Assembly (NCBI RefSeq): GCF_036245645.1
Contig: NZ_BTPE01000013.1
Span: forward strand, 79,316-143,315
From: Algoriphagus taiwanensis
GTDB lineage: Bacteria; Bacteroidota; Bacteroidia; Cytophagales; Cyclobacteriaceae
Length of the DNA stretch: 64,000 nt
Direction: 5' to 3'
The notes under the pieces were generated by a model. That model had not been told where the DNA came from. It saw only the letters and a list, made by a program, of their open reading frames with translations, and made no database searches. A program made the position numbers and the translations under genes. Numbering within the stretch: position 1 is the first letter of the stretch; each line of letters begins with the position of its first letter. This document shows, in pieces, positions 1 through 7,005 of the stretch.

Positions 1-645
1 ATCGCCCTTAATCAATCCTTATTCGATGCCAAATCAGTGACTTGGATGGACATCCTCCCATCAGAAAATGGTCAGTTTTCCTTTGGCTATATCCTACCTT
101 ACGATACCCAACACGCTTTAGTAGAATACACTTGCTACTCAGAAAAGGAAATTCCCTATTCCCAGCTGGAAGAGAAGCTCAAAACCTATTTAAACACCCA
201 ACTGGAAGGAATAGCTTACACCCCCTATTTCGAAGAGAAAGGAAGAATCCCGATGAGCACCAAATTCACCACGGATTCTCCACATCCCAGATGGATCAAT
301 CTGGGTACCCGGGCAGGATGGTCAAGGCCTTCCACGGGATTTACCTTTCAGTTTATCCAGGATTATTGTCAGCAACTGATCGCTGAATTGGAATCTTCTG
401 GAAAACCTACCCTGAAAAAATTGCCAAGTCGCCACTATTTCTATGATAATATCCTTTTGAATATCGTGAAGAAATGGCCCAAGCAACTCGAGACGGTTTT
501 TGTCAATCTTTTCACTACCAATTCTCCCGACCATGTGCTTCGCTTTTTGCAGGCAAAAACAGGCATTTGGGAAGAAATCTCTATTCTGAGCAGAGTCCGT
601 TTTTATCCCTTCCTGAAAAGTCTTTGGCATTATGAAAAGCACTGA
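1..645 (+). CDS. crtY: lycopene beta-cyclase, C-terminal part (truncated by window edge)
   Basis: The reading frame is open from base 1, so this is the C-terminal ~214 residues of a longer gene; the GTG at 37 is internal. The visible part has features of the CrtY lycopene cyclase family: TWMDILP, a FGYILPYD stretch followed by ALVEYT, then the GTRAGWSRPSTGFTF segment and a C-terminal helical domain. CrtY cyclises the ends of lycopene to give beta-carotene at the inner membrane. The next gene, blh, overlaps its 3' end by 14 nt and would cleave beta-carotene, so the two are probably translated together. Family assignment is from motifs I recognise; the FAD/NAD-binding N-terminus lies outside the window. 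Confidence 0.85.
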   Translation: MALNQSLFDAKSVTWMDILPSENGQFSFGYILPYDTQHALVEYTCYSEKEIPYSQLEEKLKTYLNTQLEGIAYTPYFEEKGRIPMSTKFTTDSPHPRWINLGTRAGWSRPSTGFTFQFIQDYCQQLIAELESSGKPTLKKLPSRHYFYDNILLNIVKKWPKQLETVFVNLFTTNSPDHVLRFLQAKTGIWEEISILSRVRFYPFLKSLWHYEKH

Positions 646-1522
646 ATACCTGCTGAAAGCCCTTGGAGTTGGGATTTGCATACTCTTTTCCTTAATCCCT
701 GAGAATCCTATGGGATTGGAATTGACCGTTGCGGGAATAATTTTGACTATTTTGGGAATACCTCACGGGGCAATCGACCACCTGACTTCGGAGCCAAATA
801 CTACCCAAAAAGGAATGCTTGTTTTCCTAATCCGATATTTGGGTATGATTGGGATCTATCTGATGCTGTGGGTCTTTTTCCCGGTATTTTCCCTGGCCTT
901 CTTTCTCCTTTTTTCTTCCTACCACTTTGGACAATCCCATTTTTTTGAACTCAAATCCCACTCTTTTCTATCCATAGCGCTATTTGTATCAAGGGGGGCT
1001 TTTTTTATCTCGGTGATCTTATTTGGTGACCTGCCCATGACTCGGACCATTCTCGATCCACTTTTGGATTTGGGAGGGGTTTCTGCTTATTCCTACTGGA
1101 TCATTTTTGGTCTTTTATTCCTTTCGCTTTTGCTGGAAGGAATTGAATCTCGCAAAATCAAATCCTCCACTTGGATTGATTTGGTTGTCTTGGCTCCTCT
1201 GCTCTACTTTTCCCCCTTATTGATCAGCTTTATCGTGTATTTCGGCTTTTGGCATGCTTTTCCAAGTATGAAACTGGAATATTCATTTTTGAAAAAATTC
1301 CCTCAATACAATTCTCTGAAAAAATTCACCTGGCAGCTCTTGCCCTTCTCTTTGATTAGCCTTTTTGGAATTGCGCTGATGATTTATTTTGGACAAAACT
1401 ATTTGGAGTCCAACGAACTCCTTTTGCTCTTCTTCATTCTGATTTCCCTGATTTCTTTTCCCCATGTGATTTACATGGATCGATTTGTCCGGCTGTTCAA
1501 AACTGACCCGTACTCAGCATAA
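632..1522 (+). CDS. blh: Brp/Blh family beta-carotene 15,15'-dioxygenase
   Basis: A 296-residue, strongly hydrophobic protein with about eight membrane segments. The His-containing motifs of the Brp/Blh family are present: GIPHGAIDH near residues 48-56, SYHFGQ near 96, FGFWHAF near 205 and FPHVIYMDRF near 275; these histidines bind the catalytic iron in the family. The enzyme splits beta-carotene symmetrically into two retinals, the chromophore of microbial rhodopsins. It overlaps crtY by 14 nt. No rhodopsin gene lies in the window, so the retinal consumer must be upstream of base 1 or elsewhere. The 3' end overlaps the convergent CoA-binding gene by 26 nt. Confidence 0.9.
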   Translation: MKSTEYLLKALGVGICILFSLIPENPMGLELTVAGIILTILGIPHGAIDHLTSEPNTTQKGMLVFLIRYLGMIGIYLMLWVFFPVFSLAFFLLFSSYHFGQSHFFELKSHSFLSIALFVSRGAFFISVILFGDLPMTRTILDPLLDLGGVSAYSYWIIFGLLFLSLLLEGIESRKIKSSTWIDLVVLAPLLYFSPLLISFIVYFGFWHAFPSMKLEYSFLKKFPQYNSLKKFTWQLLPFSLISLFGIALMIYFGQNYLESNELLLLFFILISLISFPHVIYMDRFVRLFKTDPYSA

Positions 1523-1883
1523 CGAGATTGCAGGCAGGCAAAACCTCGATTCCCGCCTCTTTGGCTTTTCTGAAAAATACGGGATTCTCAGTTCCGGGAT
1601 TGAAAATAATCCTTTGCGGCTTTAGCCCTATCAGGTAATCTATCCACTCTTCCTGATTGGCAGGTCCGATATAAAGAGTAATGGTATGAATTCCCTCCAA
1701 GGCTGGTTTTTGCCTCAAATCAAGGATATCCCGGCCGTAAACGCTTCCTTTTTTGATCCCGATCGGTACAAAATCCATCCCTCTTTCCTCAAACATGCTA
1801 GCCGCCATGAAGGCATATCGGGAAGGGTTTTCCGTGGCGCCGACAATCAGCGTCTTTTTCTTCTCAGACCTGACGACTTCCAT
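1497..1883 (-). CDS. CoA-binding (YccU-like) small protein
   Basis: About 128 residues forming a single Rossmann-like CoA-binding domain: TLIVGATENPSRYAF near the N-terminus is the nucleotide-binding turn, followed by the VYGRDILDLR and RIIFNPGTENP segments typical of the YccU/CoA_binding_2 family. Biochemical role is unknown in this family; a ligase-type CoA-binding fold without a catalytic partner is the known description. I place the start at the ATG at 1883 rather than the TTG at 1901, because it gives a normal N-terminus and a shorter overlap (20 nt) with the upstream acyltransferase, with which it is likely cotranscribed. Confidence 0.75.
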   Translation of the reverse strand: MEVVRSEKKKTLIVGATENPSRYAFMAASMFEERGMDFVPIGIKKGSVYGRDILDLRQKPALEGIHTITLYIGPANQEEWIDYLIGLKPQRIIFNPGTENPVFFRKAKEAGIEVLPACNLVMLSTGQF

Positions 1884-2829
1884 AGATTCGGTCCCGCCCA
1901 AATGTGTCCATGTGCCGATGCTTTTTGCTTTCGTAAATGTCGGCCAAGGTGATCATGATTCCCGTCTCTTCCACTTCTCCAAACTCATCATTCAGAGCCG
2001 TGCCAAAAGTCTTCATTGTCGGAGACAAGTTCATGTAGGTATTGATCAACGGAGGAATATTCTCTCCCAAAGCTCTGATTCTGCCATTGAGCAGCTTGTA
2101 TCCATCTTTATATTCCAACCCTTCGAAAGGATTGGGATGAGATAAAATATCTGTCTCGTAGCTTAATCTGATTTTCTCCTTGGGAGTCACAAGGTGATCC
2201 TTATCAGGAAAATAATGATTCATGAAATAGAGAAGTAAATCTCTGCCCTCCCTATTGTAATGGGGATACATGGTGACTTTTCCAAAGAGGTATTTGACGT
2301 CAGGGTTAAGCAAAACTACAGCTCCCAATCCATCCCAAAGATTATCCAAGCTGAATATCCCTTTTCGATTATCCAGACTGGGCTGGTACTTAGGCTGAAC
2401 AAAAGACCTACCCAACTCCAAGGTCTGTGGGATATAGTCCCGAATGAATTTTTCAGAAAAATCAAACAAATGGGTGGTAGAAAGATTCAAGGAACCGTCC
2501 TCCTGAATTGCATTTTTACACTTGATCAACCTGTAGCCGGCGACTATCTCTTCGTCTTCAGGATTCCAGGTGATTAATTGATCGTAGCAGTTTTCACAAG
2601 TATCGTTATCATCCAAATCCAACTCCATCCCTGTGCCTCCACCTGCGGAGCGAAAGGTCAATTCTCTCAACCTGCCGATTTCACGGACTGTGTTGGGAGA
2701 ATTGTGATGATTGACCAAATAGACCAGATTATCCCCGTTGTTGGTATATCTCAAAAACCTCTCCTCCGAAAGCTCCTTCTTCAACAAAGCCCGATCTACA
2801 GGGGGAATGATTTCTGATTCTTTTTTCAT
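1864..2829 (-). CDS. glsB: GNAT-type N-acyltransferase, probable glycine-lipid synthase GlsB
   Basis: About 321 residues of the OlsB/hemolysin-like GNAT family that moves a 3-hydroxyacyl chain from acyl carrier protein to an amino acid. Visible landmarks are LRELTFRSAGGGTGMELD, the EDEEIVAGYRLIKC strand and LELGRSFVQPKYQ. In Bacteroides the GlsB/GlsA pair makes glycine lipids, and the PlsC-like gene just upstream (2950-3771) is the expected GlsA partner, which supports this over ornithine-lipid OlsB. The amino-acid substrate is inferred, not visible. The ATG at 2829 (MKKESEII) is preferred over the TTG at 2847. It is the middle gene of a probable three-gene operon. Confidence 0.75.
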   Translation of the reverse strand: MKKESEIIPPVDRALLKKELSEERFLRYTNNGDNLVYLVNHHNSPNTVREIGRLRELTFRSAGGGTGMELDLDDNDTCENCYDQLITWNPEDEEIVAGYRLIKCKNAIQEDGSLNLSTTHLFDFSEKFIRDYIPQTLELGRSFVQPKYQPSLDNRKGIFSLDNLWDGLGAVVLLNPDVKYLFGKVTMYPHYNREGRDLLLYFMNHYFPDKDHLVTPKEKIRLSYETDILSHPNPFEGLEYKDGYKLLNGRIRALGENIPPLINTYMNLSPTMKTFGTALNDEFGEVEETGIMITLADIYESKKHRHMDTFGRDRIYGSRQV

Positions 2830-2949
2830 CTGATGTTCCAATACCAATTAATTCTATCTCTATCCAGACTTGACGAAATAAACATTTTTCAGGGGTTTCT
2901 TCCTTTTTTGGAGAAAAGAATTCTCTTTTTTCAAATTATAGAATCTTCT

Positions 2950-3771
2950 CTAGTCCTTGAGATCACCCAGCTGATAAACCTTTTCTTTTATTTCGTCAGC
3001 CCATTTTCCGTCATTTTTTTCTTGGGTAAGCGATTCGACAGGAATCGGAGCTCCCACGGTAATCTTTACTTCCTTTCCCCGCTGATTATACATCTCATCC
3101 ACCAGCCAAAACATCTCCACATTGGCTTTGACTCCCAGTTTTTTTCGCCAGTTGGCAAGATTGTAAAAAAACTCAGAATTCCTTCCTTGGATAAAACAAG
3201 GTACAATATCCAAGTTGTATTTTTTTGCTTTGGTCACAAAGCTCTTCTTCCACTGCAAATCCCGAATCTTCCCGTTTTGCTTTCTGGACACCAATCCGGC
3301 AGGAAAAATAAGCACTGCATGCCCTTGGGAATAAGCCTCTTCTATCTTCTGATTGGCTTCCTTTGAGTTTTTTCCATGCTTATTGACCGGAACAAAAATG
3401 GGCTCGAAATTATCAAAGGTCATCAGGAGATCATTGACCAAAAATCGGATATCAGGTCGGATTCTCCCCACCGCATGGATCAAGGCGATCCCATCCAAAC
3501 CTCCCAAAGGGTGATTGGCTGCCAAAATCACTCCACCTGACTGAGGAATATGCGCTGCACCGATCAATTCTACATTTACACCAAACTCCTCAATCAAAGC
3601 ATCGGCAAAATCCAAACTTTTCAGGTGATGAATTTTTTCCATCAAACCATTCATCCATTGCTCGTGCGTCACTCTTTTGATATACCTGAGCAAAAAGCCG
3701 GGCATCCATTTCAGCAACTTGGGATTTTTGGACCCTATGGCTTTCTCGATGTCGATGTATTTTTTGGTCAT
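2950..3771 (-). CDS. glsA: PlsC-like O-acyltransferase, probable GlsA
   Basis: 273 residues. The acyltransferase motif reads ANHPLGGLDG, that is His-x5-Asp rather than the usual His-x4-Asp of PlsC; a later FPAG segment replaces the FPEG motif. These variants are what I recall for the Bacteroidota paralogue paired with the OlsB-like GNAT. The expected reaction is O-acylation of the N-(3-hydroxyacyl)-amino acid made by the neighbouring protein, giving a diacyl aminolipid in the membrane. The gap to glsB is about 120 nt on the same strand. The second PlsC homologue at 14497 has the normal HX4D motif and is the likelier glycerolipid enzyme. Confidence 0.75.
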   Translation of the reverse strand: MTKKYIDIEKAIGSKNPKLLKWMPGFLLRYIKRVTHEQWMNGLMEKIHHLKSLDFADALIEEFGVNVELIGAAHIPQSGGVILAANHPLGGLDGIALIHAVGRIRPDIRFLVNDLLMTFDNFEPIFVPVNKHGKNSKEANQKIEEAYSQGHAVLIFPAGLVSRKQNGKIRDLQWKKSFVTKAKKYNLDIVPCFIQGRNSEFFYNLANWRKKLGVKANVEMFWLVDEMYNQRGKEVKITVGAPIPVESLTQEKNDGKWADEIKEKVYQLGDLKD

Positions 3772-3837
3772 GAGTAAAATAAACAGGCAGTACTCCCTTT
3801 TTTGAACCGATTTTCTGCAAAGTTTGGCCCAAAACTA

Positions 3838-3870
3838 CAAAAATATACCCCTTCCCTGAATCCAAGTCAA
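3838..3870 (-). promoter_or_regulatory. putative Bacteroidota promoter for the acyltransferase operon
   Basis: Reading the minus strand, TATTTTTG (3845-3838) is a perfect TAnnTTTG -7 element, with TTG (3870-3868) 22 nt upstream as a -33 element. It would start transcription near 3831, about 60 nt before the ATG at 3771. Confidence 0.5.
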
Positions 3871-3931
3871 GAATCAAATCCTAGAGTATTGAAAACCAAG
3901 GGGCTGATTTTTGAGTAGTCTTAAAAAAACG

Positions 3932-4768
3932 ATGATGAACCTCCTCCTTACAGGCAGCACTTCCGGAATCGGATGGGAAACCTTAAAAGCACTCCTACCG
4001 CATTTTGATCAGCTTTTTCTTCCGGTTAGAAATCTGGAGAAAGCACAAAAGATGATCCAATCCCTTCCCGAAAGACAAAAGATCCAATTGATTCCCATGG
4101 ATCTCAGCTCAATGCATTCGGTCAAAAAAGGCGCTCAACTCATCCTGAAATCCACCGATCAAATTGATCTTCTGATCAACAATGCCGGAGGAATGTATCC
4201 CGGAGGCAAGCTTACAGAAGAGAAGCTCGATTTGACTTTTACTACCAACCATCTCGGCCATTTCTTATTGACTTTGGAACTACTCCCTGCTTTGAAAAAA
4301 GGACAGGCCAAAATCATCAATGTCAGCTCCGAGGCTCATCGCATTGCTACTTCCCTCAATGAGGATTGGGGATTGAGAAAAGCCGGAAACACGATCAATG
4401 CCTACGGCAAAGTGAAGCTGTACAACATTCTCTTCAGCAAAGAACTCAAAAGCAAGTTTGAAACGGACGGAATTCAGGCCTATGCCCTGCATCCCGGAGC
4501 GGTAAAAACAGCCTTTGGGTCTGAGACTTCTTTCATCGCCAAAGCCATCATTCGAGCTACCCAGCTCTTTTTCATCAGCCCGAAAGCAGGAGCTCAAACC
4601 AGCATTTTCCTAGCTTTAACACCCAAAGGAAAACTCAAAAACGGAGGATATTACGATAAGAAAAAGCCAAAGAATCCCTCCTCTATAGCTTCTGACCCCA
4701 AAGCAGCGACTGATCTTTGGAATTACAGCTTGGATGTGCTCCGTGAATTGAACCTCATTTCTATTTAA
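3932..4768 (+). CDS. short-chain dehydrogenase/reductase (retinol-dehydrogenase-like SDR)
   Basis: 278 residues with the full classical SDR set: TGSTSGIG cofactor turn at residues 8-15, LLINNAGG near 87, NVSSEA with the catalytic Ser near 137, and YGKVK (Tyr-x3-Lys) near 165. The overall pattern (NHLGHFLLT, LHPGAVKT) is that of the retinol dehydrogenase/WW-oxidoreductase-like SDRs; the substrate cannot be read from sequence. Retinal chemistry is encoded 2.4 kb away (blh), so a retinal/retinol role is possible but not supported by linkage. Start set at the tandem ATGs 3932/3935; the frame opens with a TTG at 3911. Confidence 0.8.
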   Translation: MMNLLLTGSTSGIGWETLKALLPHFDQLFLPVRNLEKAQKMIQSLPERQKIQLIPMDLSSMHSVKKGAQLILKSTDQIDLLINNAGGMYPGGKLTEEKLDLTFTTNHLGHFLLTLELLPALKKGQAKIINVSSEAHRIATSLNEDWGLRKAGNTINAYGKVKLYNILFSKELKSKFETDGIQAYALHPGAVKTAFGSETSFIAKAIIRATQLFFISPKAGAQTSIFLALTPKGKLKNGGYYDKKKPKNPSSIASDPKAATDLWNYSLDVLRELNLISI

Positions 4769-4791
4769 AAGACAAGACAAGCCGGGAAGAA

Positions 4792-4821
4792 TTGCCCCTT
4801 GGTCGATAATCCCTATTTTTG
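4792..4821 (+). promoter_or_regulatory. promoter, TTG-N19-TAnnTTTG
   Basis: TTG at 4792-4794, 19-nt spacer, and a perfect -7 element TATTTTTG at 4814-4821. The predicted start (~4824) is only a few bases before the ATG at 4827, so the mRNA would be nearly leaderless. Confidence 0.6.
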
Positions 4822-4826
4822 CCTCA

Positions 4827-5723
4827 ATGAAAGAGACCATCTTGTCCCTATGCCCAGGTCCATGGGAAGACTACGAACTAATCGATACCGGAGGATTTGA
4901 AAAGCTGGAGCGCTTTGGAAAATTTATCCTCAGCAGACCCGAACCTCAAGCCATCTGGGATAAAAGCCTTCCTGATTCCGAATGGAAAAAACTGGCTCAC
5001 GCGCATTTTGCCAAAGAAAAAAACAATCCTGAAAAAGGCCACTGGCAACAGCTCAAATCCATGCCCCACAATTGGCAGATTCAATATGCCAATTCAGATG
5101 GACTCAAAATGAAGCTCAATTTGGCCCAAACCTCATTTAAGCATATCGGCCTTTTCCCTGAACAGGCAGTAAACTGGGATTATTTGTACCAAAAAGTGAA
5201 AACTTTCCCCGGCAAGAATCCCAAAGTGCTCAATCTATTTGGCTACACAGGAGCTGCAAGCGTGGCCTGCAGAGCTGCAGGAGCAGAAGTGGCTCATCTG
5301 GATTCGGTGAAGCAAGTCGTCACCTGGACCAAGCACAACATGGAATCTTCCGGGCTGGACGGAATCCGATGGATAGTAGATGATGCGATGAAATTCATCA
5401 AACGGGAAGAAAGAAGAGGCAACCGATACCAGGGAATCATCCTCGACCCTCCAGCCTACGGACGGGGTCCAGACGGGGAAAAGTGGATTTTGGAAGAGCA
5501 AATCAATGAAATGCTGAAAACCTGCCGGGCCATTTTGGATCCCAAGGATCATTTTCTTCTGCTCAACATGTATTCCTTGAGCTTTTCCTCTCTTATCGCT
5601 GCCAACCTCATTCAGTCCAATTTTGGAAAGGTGAAAAATGCCGAACATGGAGAACTCTACCTGGAGGAAAAGCAGGGCAAAAAGCTTCCCTTGGGAATAT
5701 TTTACCGGTTTTCCAGTTATTGA
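4827..5723 (+). CDS. class I SAM-dependent methyltransferase (RlmI/RlmK-like family)
   Basis: 298 residues. The C-terminal two-thirds is a Rossmann methyltransferase: VLNLFGYTGAAS (motif I, near residue 137) binds SAM, VAHLDSVKQ is the second acidic motif, and ILDPPAYGRG (near 207) is the DPPxxxR catalytic loop of the family that includes 23S rRNA cytosine methyltransferases. The N-terminal part (GGFEKLERFG, RPEPQAIW) is the usual substrate-side domain. Known relatives modify rRNA, but the exact target base is not deducible. The next gene begins 14 nt downstream on the same strand. Confidence 0.75.
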   Translation: MKETILSLCPGPWEDYELIDTGGFEKLERFGKFILSRPEPQAIWDKSLPDSEWKKLAHAHFAKEKNNPEKGHWQQLKSMPHNWQIQYANSDGLKMKLNLAQTSFKHIGLFPEQAVNWDYLYQKVKTFPGKNPKVLNLFGYTGAASVACRAAGAEVAHLDSVKQVVTWTKHNMESSGLDGIRWIVDDAMKFIKREERRGNRYQGIILDPPAYGRGPDGEKWILEEQINEMLKTCRAILDPKDHFLLLNMYSLSFSSLIAANLIQSNFGKVKNAEHGELYLEEKQGKKLPLGIFYRFSSY

Positions 5724-5737
5724 CCTGAGGATATTCC

Positions 5738-6919
5738 ATGAATAACAGACAGATTTTTCTCTCCCATCTGGCCCAGACGACTGATTTTCCGCTCATGATT
5801 GAGGTGGAAAAAGCAGAGGGAATCTATCTTTTTGGTCCAAATGGAGAAAAATACATTGACCTCATCTCTGGAATCGGAGTCAGCAATGTAGGCCATCGCC
5901 ACCCAAAAGTCATCCAAGCCATCCAGACTCAGCTGAACAAATACCTTCACCTGATGGTCTATGGGGAGTACGTTCAGACCCCTCAGACCCTGCTTGCCAA
6001 GGCCCTGGCGGAGACTTTGCCCCCACAGCTCGACAATGTATATCTGGTCAACAGCGGTTCGGAGGCAGTAGAAGGTGCTCTGAAACTGGCCAAGCGCTTT
6101 ACCAATCGGAGGGAAATCCTCTCCTGCGTCAACGCCTACCACGGCAGCAGTCACGGTTCTCTGAGTGTAGGTGGAAATGAAGTATTCAAAAGAGCCTATC
6201 GACCTCTCCTTCCCGGGATCAAAAACACCGTATATGGAGCCTATTCGAATCTGTCACAAATAACCACAGACACCGCAGCCGTCATCATCGAAACCATTCA
6301 GGGAGAAGCCGGAATCCGGGTCGCCTGTAGAGAATATTTTCAGGCTTTGAGGAAAAGATGCGATGAAACAGGCACTTTGCTGATTCTGGATGAAATTCAG
6401 GCAGGATTTGGGCGAACCGGCAAATTCTGGGCTTTCGAGCATTTTGAAATTGTGCCTGATATTCTGGTCTGTGCCAAAGGAATGGGAGGAGGAATGCCCA
6501 TTGGAGCTTTCATCTCCAATAAAGAGGTGATGGGTGTCTTCAAAAACAACCCGATTTTGGGCCATATCACTACTTTCGGAGGTCATCCGGTAAGCGCAGC
6601 TGCATCTCTTGCCACAATCCAGGTACTCAAAGAAGAAAAGCTGATCGATCAGGTAGAACAAAAAGCCAATTTGATCAAATCCCTTCTGGTTCATCCCAAG
6701 ATCAAATCCATACGAAACAAAGGCCTGATGATGGCGGTGGAATTTGAATCCTTTGAGGTTTTGAAAAAAATCATCGACCGGGCTATCGAACTGGGGGTCA
6801 TCACCGATTGGTTTTTGTTTTGCGATGATTCCATGCGGATCGCTCCGCCTTTGGTCATAACAGAAGATGAAATCAAAACAGCTTGCAGGTTGATATTACA
6901 AGCTATAGAGGAAAACTAA
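5738..6919 (+). CDS. class III PLP-dependent aminotransferase
   Basis: 393 residues, full length for the acetylornithine/4-aminobutyrate aminotransferase family. SGSEAVEGALKLAK (near 106) is the PLP phosphate site, YHGSSHG (near 134) stacks on the cofactor, ILDEIQAGFGRTG (near 216) holds the cofactor Asp, and Lys247 in CAKGMGGG forms the Schiff base. Substrate is unclear: there is no arginine-biosynthesis neighbour, so argD is not a safe name. It lies 14 nt after the methyltransferase gene and probably shares its transcript. Confidence 0.8.
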   Translation: MNNRQIFLSHLAQTTDFPLMIEVEKAEGIYLFGPNGEKYIDLISGIGVSNVGHRHPKVIQAIQTQLNKYLHLMVYGEYVQTPQTLLAKALAETLPPQLDNVYLVNSGSEAVEGALKLAKRFTNRREILSCVNAYHGSSHGSLSVGGNEVFKRAYRPLLPGIKNTVYGAYSNLSQITTDTAAVIIETIQGEAGIRVACREYFQALRKRCDETGTLLILDEIQAGFGRTGKFWAFEHFEIVPDILVCAKGMGGGMPIGAFISNKEVMGVFKNNPILGHITTFGGHPVSAAASLATIQVLKEEKLIDQVEQKANLIKSLLVHPKIKSIRNKGLMMAVEFESFEVLKKIIDRAIELGVITDWFLFCDDSMRIAPPLVITEDEIKTACRLILQAIEEN

Positions 6920-7005
6920 ATTACCACTCAGCAAATTTTCCGGCTTAGGTTTCTATTTATTCTCACCCTTTCCTTTTGTTTATATTCAGGCAAAAATCCA
7001 TTCCT

